Notes: generated by a model not told the origin, from the letters alone. A stretch of 64,000 nt of DNA from Chryseobacterium aureum (GCF_003971235.1 NZ_CP034661.1:310001-374000), one strand, 5' to 3'. Shown: positions 16,823-27,193, counted from the stretch's first letter. Numbers and translations are program-made.

Positions 16823-18007
16823 CTATTTTCTATTTGTGACAGTAAAATATATTAAACTAATCACAAATAGCAGAATTACAGATGATAATATGTATAACGG
16901 GTAGTAGTTTAACAATTGTTTCTCGAATAAAACGGCCATAATAATTGAACTTACAGAGCTGCCTAGAGATGAAAAAATTACAATAAGGGAGGTGAAAAGA
17001 TTGATTTTATCTTTATCCACCTGAGCAATCATTCTGGAGTTGATGACAGGGTAGAGCGGTGAAAGAAACAGGCCGATAACCGGGAACAAAAAAAGAAGCA
17101 TTCTGGAATCTTCAGAATCAAAATACTGTATGCCCACTATAATGACGAGTAAAGCAATAATAAAAGTCATACATGCAACATAGTATCTTGGGAGTGAAAA
17201 TCTTTTGATAATGTTGGCCGTAGCCGTTCTTCCCGCATAAGAAAAAATGGAAAGGAAAGAGGTTGCCTGAAGCGCAAAAAAAGAGTTGACTTTCAGATGG
17301 TTTTTGTAAAAGGAAGGCAGCCATGAATTGAATCCCTGCTCTACAAAGACAATAAAAAATACAACCCCTAAAAATAAAGCCACAGCAGGTGTAGTGAATC
17401 CTGACAGTTCTGAAAGGATGTTTTTATTTTCCATAGGTTTAGATTCCACGATTTCCATTTTCGAAAGGAGAAAAATGGTAAATGCCGATAACAAAGCAAT
17501 CAATAAGAAGCCAAATTTCCAGAATTCTGAATATGGGCTGGAAATGACCCATCCAAAACCGGTATTTACTACAAAAATCCCGATCATAAAGGATGCTTCC
17601 ACATTATTCATGGTCTTTGCCAGCGATTTTTCATCAGAAATATTATTCCGGATAATTCCAAAAACACAAATTTTCCCAATAGCAAAACAGGCTCCTATGA
17701 TCGCAAACCATAATTTATAAAACCAGAAAACCTTTACAAACGGAAGAAGACAGGAACAGAAGGCTACAATAGTCAACGCTAAAATTAATGCTCTTTTAGG
17801 TCCTGTTTTGTTGATGAAGCTCACTGCAAAAAGAGAAATAAAAGCAATGGGTAAATCTTTAAAAGATTCCAGCAGGCCCAGTTCTCCATAGGTGATTTTC
17901 TCCTGAGACAGTTGTAGGATTACAAGACCCATACAGTTTAAAACCATTGAAAAAATGAGGAAGGTAAGTTTTAAGGGAAGAGAAATTTTTGATGGCTTGA
18001 CGATCAT
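16823..18007 (-). CDS. MFS transporter, probable sugar permease of the glucan locus
   Basis: The 394-residue integral membrane protein has about 12 hydrophobic segments and the MFS loop NKTGPKRALIL between segments 2 and 3 (about residues 67-77). Flavobacterial MFS permeases beside SusCD loci move mono- or disaccharides from periplasm to cytosol; the substrate here, glucose or a short gluco-oligosaccharide, is inferred from context. It is the first gene of a two-gene unit with the Nudix regulator (16-nt gap). It is divergent from susC with a 176-bp shared regulatory region. Confidence 0.8.
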   Translation of the reverse strand: MIVKPSKISLPLKLTFLIFSMVLNCMGLVILQLSQEKITYGELGLLESFKDLPIAFISLFAVSFINKTGPKRALILALTIVAFCSCLLPFVKVFWFYKLWFAIIGACFAIGKICVFGIIRNNISDEKSLAKTMNNVEASFMIGIFVVNTGFGWVISSPYSEFWKFGFLLIALLSAFTIFLLSKMEIVESKPMENKNILSELSGFTTPAVALFLGVVFFIVFVEQGFNSWLPSFYKNHLKVNSFFALQATSFLSIFSYAGRTATANIIKRFSLPRYYVACMTFIIALLVIIVGIQYFDSEDSRMLLFLFPVIGLFLSPLYPVINSRMIAQVDKDKINLFTSLIVIFSSLGSSVSSIIMAVLFEKQLLNYYPLYILSSVILLFVISLIYFTVTNRK

Positions 18008-18152
18008 TTTGGGAGATAACTTTATTGATTTTTTAAGATTTTTTATGAAATATAGATGCGAAGATAGGGCTTCTAACCCTGAAAAATAAAAGAAAAATTA
18101 AAATATTTATGAATAGAATGTTAATTAATTAAAAAAAAATATATTTTTATTG

Positions 18153-18165
18153 TCTCAATTTGAGA
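18153..18165. promoter_or_regulatory. Perfect palindrome, candidate operator in the divergent MFS/susC region
   Basis: The sequence TCTCAATTTGAGA has 6-nt arms around a single T, in an otherwise A/T-only stretch 19 nt before the susC start. Its place between a regulator operon and the genes it most likely controls suggests a binding site; this is inference. Confidence 0.4.
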
Positions 18166-18183
18166 ATTAAACAATAACTGTAT

Positions 18184-21099
18184 ATGAATGTAAGAATAAC
18201 AAGAAGCGTAGGAGTGGTTGCCGTCCTCTATTTTACGGCCAACTTCAGTGCCCAGACCACCAAGGTGAAGGACACCATTGCTAAAGAAAACAAAATAGAC
18301 GAAGTGGTAGTCATCGGTTACGGTACTCAGAAAAAGAGTAATGTGACAGGAGCTATAGCAAGCATTAAAGCCAGCGACATAGAGAATGCTCCTACGGCGG
18401 GCAGACCGGAACAGATACTTCAGGGAAGGGCAGCCGGAATTTCGGTCGTATCAAATTCTGGCCAGCCAGGAACTGCCGCTACAGTTCGTGTTCGTGGTAT
18501 TACCAGTTTTGGAGCCGGAAGTAATGATCCTTTATGGGTAGTAGATGGAATTGTAGTGGATAATATAGGGTGGTTAAACCAATCTGATGTTGAAAACATT
18601 GAAGTCTTGAAAGATGGTGCTTCTGCGGCTATTTATGGTGTCTCTGCAGCAAAAGGAGTTATTTTGATCACGACTAAGAAAGGTACGAAAGGAAAACTGG
18701 GACTTTCCTATAATGGGTTCTTTGGTGTTGGAACCGTTTCTAAGAAGCTGGATCTGCTAAACGGTTCACAATATGCAACTATTATGAATGAGGCATACCT
18801 CAATGACGGTTTGAAACCGGTGCTAGGAGATCCCTCTTCATATGGAACAGGAACAGACTGGCAAAAACAGATCTTCAACAGCGCACAGCGTCAATCTCAT
18901 GAATTCAGTATTAATGGAGGAAACGACAAATCTACCTTTTATTCATCCTTTGGCTATTACGATCAGCAAGGTATTGTTTTAAGGGATATTTCAAACTATA
19001 AGAGAGTCAATGCCAGATTAAATTCAACACATAAAGTATTTGACTTTTTGACAATAGGGCAAACATTCGCATATACCCATACAAGATCTCAGGGTGTTAC
19101 AGATAATGGAGAATTTGGAGGACCTTTAAGTTCTGCAATAAATCTGGATCCACTAACACCTGTTATTGTAACTAATGGAATTAATAACGAACCCAATTTC
19201 AGTGACTATGTTAATAATCCAAACTATGTAAGAGATCCTAATGGAAATCCATATGGAATTTCTCAATATGTGAGTAAGGAAATGAGCAATCCGCTGGCCT
19301 TCAGACAAACTAAACTGGGAGGATATAAGTGGTCTGATGATATTATTGCAAATGTATTTGCTGAGCTCAAACTGAATAAGCACATCACTTTCAAGTCAAG
19401 TGCAAATGGAAAACTTTCCTATTGGGGCGAGCAGGTATTTACACCCACCAATTATTTGAGTACTGCTAATAAAAATGATATTAATAATTTATTCAGACAG
19501 ACCGATAAAAAGTTTGAATGGAGTACAGAAAATACATTAACCTATCAAAATAAGTTTGGATTACATAGCTTAAATGTTCTATTAGGGCAGGGCTACTATG
19601 AGTATAACATCTCTTCAGGACAAAATATAAGATTTACTAACCTTCCTGTTAACAATTGGGAAGATGCATCTTTTAACTTTGATATTGCTCAGGAAAATAA
19701 AACAGGTAATGCCTGGGACGGAAAACAGACCCACAAAGCTTCTTATTTTGCCAGAGTAGTTTATGATTATGATAATAAATACCTTTTCACAGGGACTATC
19801 CGTAGAGATGGATCCTCCAAATTCGGAGGTAATAACCACTGGGGGAATTTCCCGGCAATGTCACTAGGGTGGAATGTTTCTAACGAAAATTTCTGGCCGG
19901 AAAATAAAGTAATTACCAGTTTTAAATTAAGAGGAGGGTACGGAGTGCTGGGTAATGATGCGATAGACGATTTCCAGTTTGCTAACTTCCTGGTTGCCGG
20001 AAGCAACTATACATTTGGGGATAATATTATCCGGGTTGGTTATGCCCCAAGTACCCTTGAAAACCCTAACTTAAAATGGGAAAGAACTTCACAGCTTAAT
20101 ATTGCAACAGACATTAAGATTTTCAGAAACTTTGATCTTAGTGTTGACGTCTACAGAAAAAAGAGTACGGATATCTTAAGAAGAGTTGAGCTTCCAGGTT
20201 ATTTAGGTTTAATCAATAACCCATTTAGAAATATTGGTGATATGAACAATGATGGGGTTGAGGTAAGCTTAGGATATAAAAAGAACTGGGGAGACTTCGG
20301 ATTTTCTGCGAATGGTAATTTTGCCTATTTGAAAAATGAAATTACAAGACTTGAAGATAACAGACCTTATGTAAACTTTGCCAGTTTCCAAACCTTAGGA
20401 ACTGTTTCCAGATTACAGGTTGGTGAATCCTATGGATCTTTCTATGGGTATAAAAACCTTGGAGTTTTCCAAAACCAGGCTGAAATTGATGCCTACAAAA
20501 ATGCTAATGGAGCCTTGATTCAGCCTAATGCCAAACCGGGTGATTTCAAAAGACTTGATGCAAACGGAGATGGTGTGATTGATGAAAAGGATTTCGTAAA
20601 TCTGGGTAATTCTGTACCGAAATATACATTCGGTTTAACTATCAATATGAATTATAAAAATCTGGATCTGATGATTTTTGCTCAGGGACAGGCCGGAAAT
20701 AAAATTTTCCAGGGACTCAGAAGACTTGATATTCAGGAGGCGAACTACCAGACCGCAATTTTAGATCGCTGGACAGGAGAAGGAACATCCAATACCATTG
20801 CAAGAGTTACCAGAAACGATGATAATCAGAACTATACAAGAATGTCAGACTATTATCTTCAGAAGGGAGATTATTTACGCTTAAAATTGGTTCAGTTAGG
20901 ATATACATTATCTAAAGATGCTGCAAAAACCATTGGAGCTTCAAAAATAAGATTTTATGTAACAGCAGAAAATCTGGTGACTTTTACAAAATATACAGGT
21001 TATGATCCTGAAATTGCAGGTACTGACACCTATGGTATAGACAGAGCTTTCTATCCACAGGCAAGAACCTTCCTTTTCGGAGCTAATGTTCAATTTTAA
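18184..21099 (+). CDS. SusC/RagA-family TonB-dependent outer membrane transporter
   Basis: The 971-residue protein has a signal peptide (to about residue 24), a TonB-box-like stretch DEVVVIGYGTQKKSNVTGA (about 40-58), a plug domain (GRAAGISV, VRVRGITSFG, PLWVVDGIV, GASAAIYG) and a beta-barrel with terminal TFLFGANVQF. It lacks the N-terminal carboxypeptidase-like domain that many SusC proteins carry, so it goes almost directly from the signal to the TonB region. With the SusD partner 10 nt downstream it forms the oligosaccharide import complex. The linked GH16, GH3 and GH30 enzymes suggest beta-glucan oligosaccharides as cargo. It is the first gene of a six-gene operon. Confidence 0.95.
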   Translation: MNVRITRSVGVVAVLYFTANFSAQTTKVKDTIAKENKIDEVVVIGYGTQKKSNVTGAIASIKASDIENAPTAGRPEQILQGRAAGISVVSNSGQPGTAATVRVRGITSFGAGSNDPLWVVDGIVVDNIGWLNQSDVENIEVLKDGASAAIYGVSAAKGVILITTKKGTKGKLGLSYNGFFGVGTVSKKLDLLNGSQYATIMNEAYLNDGLKPVLGDPSSYGTGTDWQKQIFNSAQRQSHEFSINGGNDKSTFYSSFGYYDQQGIVLRDISNYKRVNARLNSTHKVFDFLTIGQTFAYTHTRSQGVTDNGEFGGPLSSAINLDPLTPVIVTNGINNEPNFSDYVNNPNYVRDPNGNPYGISQYVSKEMSNPLAFRQTKLGGYKWSDDIIANVFAELKLNKHITFKSSANGKLSYWGEQVFTPTNYLSTANKNDINNLFRQTDKKFEWSTENTLTYQNKFGLHSLNVLLGQGYYEYNISSGQNIRFTNLPVNNWEDASFNFDIAQENKTGNAWDGKQTHKASYFARVVYDYDNKYLFTGTIRRDGSSKFGGNNHWGNFPAMSLGWNVSNENFWPENKVITSFKLRGGYGVLGNDAIDDFQFANFLVAGSNYTFGDNIIRVGYAPSTLENPNLKWERTSQLNIATDIKIFRNFDLSVDVYRKKSTDILRRVELPGYLGLINNPFRNIGDMNNDGVEVSLGYKKNWGDFGFSANGNFAYLKNEITRLEDNRPYVNFASFQTLGTVSRLQVGESYGSFYGYKNLGVFQNQAEIDAYKNANGALIQPNAKPGDFKRLDANGDGVIDEKDFVNLGNSVPKYTFGLTINMNYKNLDLMIFAQGQAGNKIFQGLRRLDIQEANYQTAILDRWTGEGTSNTIARVTRNDDNQNYTRMSDYYLQKGDYLRLKLVQLGYTLSKDAAKTIGASKIRFYVTAENLVTFTKYTGYDPEIAGTDTYGIDRAFYPQARTFLFGANVQF

Positions 21100-21109
21100 T
21101 GACAAAAAA

Positions 21110-22648
21110 ATGAAAAATAGAAGATTAATATATAAAAGTGTATCTGTTTTATTGTTAACAGGTATAAGTTTTGGAGCAGTATCCTGTGATAAAGGAAACC
21201 TGGAAGATGTAAAAAATACAGGTACCTTTGATTCAGGCAACTATTTTAAGAATGAAGAACAGGCATTTAGCGGTCTTGTAGCGACCTATGATATGCTGAG
21301 AAAATATTCCGGAGGATTTGAAAACATGGTAACCTTCTTCAACGGAGCTTCTGATGATTTCTACTCAGGAGGGGGAAACTCTTCAGACGGTGCAGGAATT
21401 CAGGGGTTTTCCAATTATTCAATTAACCCTATTATTATGCCTGCCAGTTATTGGAAAGATTATTATCAGGGAATTGCGAAGGCTAACCTTTTACTGGATA
21501 GAATTCCAAATGCCAATATGAATGATCAGACCAGAAAAAGATTCATTGCAGAAGCTAAAGTCTTGAGATCATTATACTATTTTGAACTGTTAAGAATGTT
21601 CAGAAATATTCCTATGATCTTGAAACCTGTATTGGCTACCGATGATTTTTATAATATTCCTCAGGAAGATCCTGCAAAGGTATATGCGCAGATAGAAGCT
21701 GATATCGTTTCAGCTTTACCGGATCTTATGATGACTCCTTCCGGAGCAAGTGAAAAAGGAAGAATAACGCAGGGGACAGCCCACGCTATTTTGGGTAAAA
21801 TCTATCTGTATGATAAAAAGAATACTGAAGCAGCTGCCCAGTTCGAAATGGTGAATGGCACGCCAGGACAAACAAGCCAGTATGGATACAAATTAGTCAG
21901 CAATTTTGCAGACTTATGGAAAGTTGATAACAAATTTACTACAGAAGCAGTGCTTGAAGTAATGCATACCAACGTAAGTAATGCAGACTGGCCGTTTTGG
22001 GGTTCAGGAAAAGACGAAGGAAATTCCGTTAATGTAATGTTAGGGATTAAATCTTATGGACGTGTTGCCAACGTGCCTAATAATGATGCACCTGATCTTT
22101 ATGCAAGTTGGGGATTTAACCCGGTTACAGATGATTTATTTAATTTTATGCAGGGAGATCCCCGTTTGGATGCCACCATATTCAACGGAAAAAAATTTAA
22201 AGATGAAGGGAAGATCACGTATTCTCCCGGATATAAAGACACAGGATATTTCTTAAACAAATATTTACCCAGAAATGCTGATAAATCTAATCTTCCGGGA
22301 CCAACAGAACTGAATTTCCGCCAGAATTATATTGCTATAAGATTGGCAGATACTTACCTGATGGAAGCTGAGGCGTTAGGAGGAGCAGGAGCAAGAGCTC
22401 AGGCTTTACTGGATGCTGTAAGAGCAAGAGTAGGATTAGCATCTGTTCCGGTTTCTTTACAGGCTATTAAAGATGAAAGAAGAAGGGAGCTTGCAGGAGA
22501 AGGACACAGATGGTTTGACCTTGTGAGATGGGGTGATGCTCCGGCAAAACTGGGAGCAAGAGGATTCAAAACAGGTAAGAATGAAATTCTGCCGATTCCA
22601 TTCAATGAATTAACAAATACCGTTTTAAAACAAAATCCTGGATACTAA
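21110..22648 (+). CDS. SusD/RagB-family nutrient-binding outer membrane lipoprotein
   Basis: The start at 21110 gives MKNRRLIYKSVSVLLLTGISFGAVSCDKG, a lipoprotein signal with lipobox AVSC. An in-frame ATG at 21086 would overlap susC and bury the signal, so it is rejected. The 512-residue body has the SusD fold markers: RFIAEAKVLRSLYYFELLRMF with its TPR-like helices, the KIYLYDK helix, FRQNYIAIRLADTYLMEAEAL and the C-terminal ERRRELAGEGHRWFDLVRWG. SusD proteins cap the SusC barrel and capture glycans. It follows susC by 10 nt and precedes the GH30 gene by 3 nt. Confidence 0.95.
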   Translation: MKNRRLIYKSVSVLLLTGISFGAVSCDKGNLEDVKNTGTFDSGNYFKNEEQAFSGLVATYDMLRKYSGGFENMVTFFNGASDDFYSGGGNSSDGAGIQGFSNYSINPIIMPASYWKDYYQGIAKANLLLDRIPNANMNDQTRKRFIAEAKVLRSLYYFELLRMFRNIPMILKPVLATDDFYNIPQEDPAKVYAQIEADIVSALPDLMMTPSGASEKGRITQGTAHAILGKIYLYDKKNTEAAAQFEMVNGTPGQTSQYGYKLVSNFADLWKVDNKFTTEAVLEVMHTNVSNADWPFWGSGKDEGNSVNVMLGIKSYGRVANVPNNDAPDLYASWGFNPVTDDLFNFMQGDPRLDATIFNGKKFKDEGKITYSPGYKDTGYFLNKYLPRNADKSNLPGPTELNFRQNYIAIRLADTYLMEAEALGGAGARAQALLDAVRARVGLASVPVSLQAIKDERRRELAGEGHRWFDLVRWGDAPAKLGARGFKTGKNEILPIPFNELTNTVLKQNPGY

Positions 22649-22651
22649 AAT

Positions 22652-24076
22652 ATGAAGTTTCACAACTTATATAGTTTCTTTAGAGGTGCCGCACTACTTA
22701 GTGGTGTGGCACTTTTTCCTTTATCATGCACATCAGTTGCTTCACATAAAGGAAACGAAGTACAGTACTGGCTTACAAAAGGGGATGAAAGTGTAAAGCT
22801 GCAGCAGCAGACTTCCGTTAAATTTGTAAATAATGCCAACAGCTTTCAGAATATTGAAATTGATGATGCTCAAAAGTTTCAATATGTTGATGGCTTTGGA
22901 TATACATTAACAGGAGGAAGTGTTGAGGTCATCAACCGGCTGTCGCCTTCCAAAAGAAAAGCACTGCTTAACGAACTTTTCGGTAATGATAAAAATGCAA
23001 TCTCCATCAGTTATTTAAGAGTAAGCATAGGCGCTTCCGACCTTGATGGCGAAGTTTTCTCTTATGATGATCTTCCTGAAGGCCAGACTGATGCTTCCCT
23101 TTCAAAATTCAGTCTCGCAAAAGATAAAGCGTTAATAGCAATGCTGAAAGAGATTTTAGCAATCAATCCAAACATTAAAATCATCGCAGCGCCATGGTCC
23201 GCTCCGGTTTGGATGAAAGATAACGGAAAATCTAAAGGAGGAAGTCTGAAACCTGAATTTTACGGAACGTACGCCCAATATTTCGTAAAATATATTCAGG
23301 GAATGAAGAACGAAGGAATTACCATTGATGCGGTAACTCCTCAAAATGAACCTCTGCATCCGGGAAACAATCCGAGTCTGTATATGCCGTCTGAGCAGCA
23401 GGGAGATTTTATTAAAAATCACCTTGGTCCGGTTTTTAAAGCCAATGGAATAAAGACTAAAATTGTTGTGTACGACCACAATTGCAACAAGCCTGAATAT
23501 GCCATCGACATCTTAAAAGATTCAGATGCCAACAAATATATAGACGGCTCAGCGTTTCATTTGTATGAAGGAGAAATCTCGGCATTAAGTACCGTACACA
23601 ATGCTTTTCCCGATAAAAATTTATATTTTACTGAGCAATGGACTGGCTCAAAGGGCACTTTTACTGAAGATCTGAACTGGCATACCAAAAATGTCATCAT
23701 TGGTTCCATGAGAAACTGGAGCAAAATTGCTCTGGAATGGAATCTGGCGAACGATCCGGAATTTGCTCCGCACACAGAGGGCGGATGCACAGAATGTAAA
23801 GGGGCTATTACCGTTTCCGATAGTGAAAATTTTACCAGAAATGTGGGCTATTATATTATTGCACACGCTTCAAAATTTGTTCCGGCAGGATCTCGGCGTA
23901 TTGCTTCCTCACAAACCGATAAACTTTCCACGGCAGCTTTTAAAACTCAATTTGGGAAAATAGTAGTAATTGTTCAGAATGATAATAAAGAAGATGAAAA
24001 TTTTAATATTAAATTTGCCGGCAAAACCGCTGCTGTAACCATCTCAGGACGTTCTACGGCAACCTATATTTTTTAA
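22652..24076 (+). CDS. GH30 family glycoside hydrolase, lipoprotein
   Basis: The 474-residue enzyme has a lipoprotein signal (lipobox LFPLSC, C26). Its (beta/alpha)8 barrel shows the GH30 acid/base E233 in TPQNEPLHPG and nucleophile E328 in YFTEQWTGS. The APWSAPVWMKDNG loop and C-terminal side beta-domain are also typical. GH30 members in glucan loci are usually beta-1,6-glucanases or beta-glucosidases; the exact linkage cannot be read here. Lipid attachment suggests surface or outer-membrane placement. The start lies 3 nt after the susD stop, so it is part of the glucan operon. It differs clearly from the second GH30 downstream. Confidence 0.92.
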   Translation: MKFHNLYSFFRGAALLSGVALFPLSCTSVASHKGNEVQYWLTKGDESVKLQQQTSVKFVNNANSFQNIEIDDAQKFQYVDGFGYTLTGGSVEVINRLSPSKRKALLNELFGNDKNAISISYLRVSIGASDLDGEVFSYDDLPEGQTDASLSKFSLAKDKALIAMLKEILAINPNIKIIAAPWSAPVWMKDNGKSKGGSLKPEFYGTYAQYFVKYIQGMKNEGITIDAVTPQNEPLHPGNNPSLYMPSEQQGDFIKNHLGPVFKANGIKTKIVVYDHNCNKPEYAIDILKDSDANKYIDGSAFHLYEGEISALSTVHNAFPDKNLYFTEQWTGSKGTFTEDLNWHTKNVIIGSMRNWSKIALEWNLANDPEFAPHTEGGCTECKGAITVSDSENFTRNVGYYIIAHASKFVPAGSRRIASSQTDKLSTAAFKTQFGKIVVIVQNDNKEDENFNIKFAGKTAAVTISGRSTATYIF

Positions 24077-24085
24077 TTTGATACT

Positions 24086-26308
24086 ATGAAAAGAATGTAT
24101 TTCTTACTGGCATTTTCCGCATTTGGACTGAATGCTTACGGACAAAAGACAATTGATCAGAAAGTTGCAGAATTACTGTCTAAAATGACTTTAGAAGAAA
24201 AAGTAGGACAAATGGTTCAGTATAGCGGGTTTGAATATGCCACAGGACCACAGCATTCTAATTCTGCTGCGGTGTTGGACGAAATTAAAAAAGGAAAGGT
24301 AGGCTCAATGCTGAATGTAGCAGGCTCCGAAGAAACAAGAGCATTTCAGAAGCTGGCCATGCAGTCAAGACTGAAAATTCCTCTATTGTTCGGGCAGGAT
24401 GTTATCCATGGATACCGGACTACTTTTCCTGTAAATCTGGGTCAGGCAGCAAGCTGGGATCTGGGAATGATAGAAAAATCTGAAAGAATTGCTGCTACAG
24501 AAGCCTCTGCGTACGGTATTCACTGGACATTTGCTCCTATGGTGGATATTGCCAGAGACCCGAGATGGGGAAGAGTAATGGAAGGGTCAGGAGAAGATAC
24601 GTACCTGGGTACAAAAATCGGACTGGCAAGAGTCAAAGGGTTTCAGGGTAGAGGACTGGGAAGTCTGGACGCTGTGATGGCCTGTGCCAAACACTTTGCG
24701 GCATACGGAGCAGCGGTGGGCGGAAGAGATTACAATTCCGTGGATATGAGTCTAAGACAGCTGAATGAAACCTATCTTCCCCCATTCAAAGCTGCAGCAG
24801 AAGCTGGAGTAGCTACTTTTATGAATTCTTTTAATGACATTAACGGTGTTCCCGCAACTGCGAACCAATATATTCAAAGGAAACTATTAAAAGGAAAATG
24901 GAATTACAAAGGCTTTGTGGTTTCAGACTGGGGCAGTATCGGGGAAATGGTTCCTCATGGTTATGCCAAAGATGCCAATGAAGCCGCAGAAAGGGCTGTA
25001 CAGGGGGGAAGTGATATGGATATGGAAAGCCGTGTCTATATGGCGGAACTTCCAAAGCTGGTTAAAGAAGGAAAAGTAAACCCTAAACTGATTGATGATG
25101 CAGCGGGAAGAATTTTAACCAAGAAATTTGAAATGGGGCTTTTCGATGATCCTTACAGATTCAGTAACGAGAAAAGACAGAAAGAACAGACTGATAATCA
25201 GGAAAACAGAAAATTCGGAAGAGAATTCGGTTCCAAAAGCATTGTTCTTCTTAAAAATCAGGGAAATATTCTTCCCCTTTCAAAAACGGTGAAAACCGTT
25301 GCTCTGATTGGTCCTTTCGGTAAAGAAACGGTGGCTAATCACGGTTTCTGGTCCATTGCCTTCAAAGATGACAATCAAAGGATCGTTTCACAGTTTGACG
25401 GAATCAAAAATCAGCTGGATAAAAACTCCACTTTATTATATGCCAAAGGCTGCAATGTAGATGATCAGGACAAAAGCCAGTTTGCCGAAGCTGTAGAAAC
25501 CGCAAAAAAAGCGGATGTTGTTATCATGACACTGGGAGAAGGCCATGCGATGAGCGGAGAAGCAAAAAGCAGAAGTAATATCGGATTTACAGGCGTTCAG
25601 GAAGATCTACTGAAAGAAGTTGCCAAGACGGGTAAGCCTATCATTTTGATGATCAATGCCGGAAGACCTTTGATTTTCAACTGGGCTTCGGACCATATTC
25701 CTGCAATAATGTACACATGGTGGCTGGGAACAGAAGCCGGAAACTCTATTGCAGATGTTTTGTTCGGAACGGTAAACCCAGGTGGGAAGCTTCCCATGAG
25801 TTTTCCAAGAACAGAAGGTCAGATTCCTGTCTACTACAATCATTATAATACGGGAAGACCCGCAAAAAATAATTCGGACAGAAATTATGTTTCAGCCTAT
25901 ATAGATCTTGATAATGATCCGAAATATCCGTTTGGTTATGGCTTAAGCTATACAGATTTTAAATATTCTGATATGGCTTTAAGTTCCACAACTCTTACAG
26001 GAAATCAGACATTGAACATCAGTGTTACTGTTTCCAATACAGGAAAATATGATGGGGAAGAAGTGGTACAGCTTTATATCAGAGATCTTTTCGGAAAAGT
26101 GGTGAGACCTGTAAAAGAATTGAAAGGGTTCCAGAAAATATTCATCAAAAAAGGAGAAAGTAAAAAAGTAGACTTTAAGCTTACTCCGGAAGATCTGAAA
26201 TTCTTTGATGAGGATTTGAATTTTGATTGGGAAGCCGGAGAATTTGATATTATGATCGGAACCGATTCTCAAAACGTTCAGACCAAAAGAATTAACTGGA
26301 CAAAATAA
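24086..26308 (+). CDS. bglX: GH3 family beta-glucosidase (BglX-like)
   Basis: The 740-residue exported enzyme has a signal peptide ending LNAYGQ. The GH3 N-terminal barrel carries the nucleophile D281 in GFVVSDWGS, plus the KHFAAYGAAVGGRDYN and NSFNDINGVPATAN segments. The C-terminal alpha/beta sandwich has the GEGHAMSGEAKSR region supplying the acid/base, then a fibronectin III-like domain (from about 625). GH3 enzymes of this type remove terminal glucose from beta-linked oligosaccharides in the periplasm, which would complete glucan breakdown after GH16 and GH30. It starts 9 nt after the GH30 gene. Confidence 0.93.
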   Translation: MKRMYFLLAFSAFGLNAYGQKTIDQKVAELLSKMTLEEKVGQMVQYSGFEYATGPQHSNSAAVLDEIKKGKVGSMLNVAGSEETRAFQKLAMQSRLKIPLLFGQDVIHGYRTTFPVNLGQAASWDLGMIEKSERIAATEASAYGIHWTFAPMVDIARDPRWGRVMEGSGEDTYLGTKIGLARVKGFQGRGLGSLDAVMACAKHFAAYGAAVGGRDYNSVDMSLRQLNETYLPPFKAAAEAGVATFMNSFNDINGVPATANQYIQRKLLKGKWNYKGFVVSDWGSIGEMVPHGYAKDANEAAERAVQGGSDMDMESRVYMAELPKLVKEGKVNPKLIDDAAGRILTKKFEMGLFDDPYRFSNEKRQKEQTDNQENRKFGREFGSKSIVLLKNQGNILPLSKTVKTVALIGPFGKETVANHGFWSIAFKDDNQRIVSQFDGIKNQLDKNSTLLYAKGCNVDDQDKSQFAEAVETAKKADVVIMTLGEGHAMSGEAKSRSNIGFTGVQEDLLKEVAKTGKPIILMINAGRPLIFNWASDHIPAIMYTWWLGTEAGNSIADVLFGTVNPGGKLPMSFPRTEGQIPVYYNHYNTGRPAKNNSDRNYVSAYIDLDNDPKYPFGYGLSYTDFKYSDMALSSTTLTGNQTLNISVTVSNTGKYDGEEVVQLYIRDLFGKVVRPVKELKGFQKIFIKKGESKKVDFKLTPEDLKFFDEDLNFDWEAGEFDIMIGTDSQNVQTKRINWTK

Positions 26309-26316
26309 ATAAGGAT

Positions 26317-26332
26317 GGGCTTTAGCCAAAAC
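26317..26332 (+). repeat. Relic of the dispersed GGCTTTAGCCAAAAC repeat
   Basis: The 34-bp gap between the GH3 and GH16 genes contains GGGCTTTAGCCAAAAC, the same core found at 36317-36332, 51882-51897 and, diverged, at 52038-52053. No larger copy is present here. Confidence 0.6.
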
Positions 26333-26342
26333 TTTAATACAC

Positions 26343-27152
26343 ATGAAAATCAGATTCAGGAATATCATCACGATAAGCGCAGCAGGAACGCTCTTATTTT
26401 CTGCACTCAACTGTGCCTCCAGGAAACCGGATTCTGGCCGAACTTTGATTTGGAGCGACGAGTTTAACGGAAAAGGACTTCCGGATTCACTAAAATGGAA
26501 TTATGATACTGGAGGAAGCGGCTTTGGAAATGAAGAAGCTCAGTTTTATACCAAAAACAGGTTTGAAAATGCCAGAATGGAAAAAGGGAATCTCATCATT
26601 GAAGCCAGAAAAGAAAACTGGGAAGGAAGTAAATATACCTCAGCCAGACTGTTAACCAAAGGAAAATTTTCTTTTCAGTACGGAACCATTGAAGTAAGGG
26701 CAAAACTTCCCAGGGGCCGCGGAACCTGGCCTGCCATATGGATGATGAGTGAAAATATGAAGAAATGGCCGGATGACGGCGAACTGGATATTATGGAACA
26801 TGTTGGGTTCAACCAGGGATATATCCATGCTTCTGTTCATACCAAAAAATACAATCATATTCAGGGTACCCAGAAAACGGATACCCTGTTTGTAAAAGAT
26901 GCAAGCGAAAAATTCCATGTCTACAAAGCAGACTGGACACCGGAAAAGATAGACGTTTATATAGATAACCAAAAATTTTTCACCTATCTGAATAAAGAAA
27001 AAAATAATGAAGCATGGCCTTTTGACAGACCTTACTTTATTCTTTTAAATCTTGCCATAGGAGGTTTTTGGGGCGGAAAAGAAGGTATTGATGATACTGT
27101 TTTTCCACAGAAATATTACATAGATTATGTAAGAGTCTATAAAAATAAATAA
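26343..27152 (+). CDS. GH16 family endo-beta-glucanase (laminarinase type), lipoprotein
   Basis: The 269-residue enzyme has a lipoprotein-like signal (LLFSALNCAS, C24; the N at -1 is unusual). The GH16 catalytic motif GELDIMEHVG holds nucleophile E147, D149 and acid/base E152, with the extra methionine (beta-bulge) typical of laminarinases rather than kappa-carrageenases or lichenases. The loops WPAIWMM and IHASVHT agree. It most likely cuts internal beta-1,3-glucan bonds at the cell surface and feeds SusCD. It lies 34 nt after bglX and is followed by the second GH30 (41 nt). Confidence 0.92.
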   Translation: MKIRFRNIITISAAGTLLFSALNCASRKPDSGRTLIWSDEFNGKGLPDSLKWNYDTGGSGFGNEEAQFYTKNRFENARMEKGNLIIEARKENWEGSKYTSARLLTKGKFSFQYGTIEVRAKLPRGRGTWPAIWMMSENMKKWPDDGELDIMEHVGFNQGYIHASVHTKKYNHIQGTQKTDTLFVKDASEKFHVYKADWTPEKIDVYIDNQKFFTYLNKEKNNEAWPFDRPYFILLNLAIGGFWGGKEGIDDTVFPQKYYIDYVRVYKNK

Positions 27153-27193
27153 TGAAAAGGGGACGAAAGGTCCAAAAAACAGAAAAAAAAATC

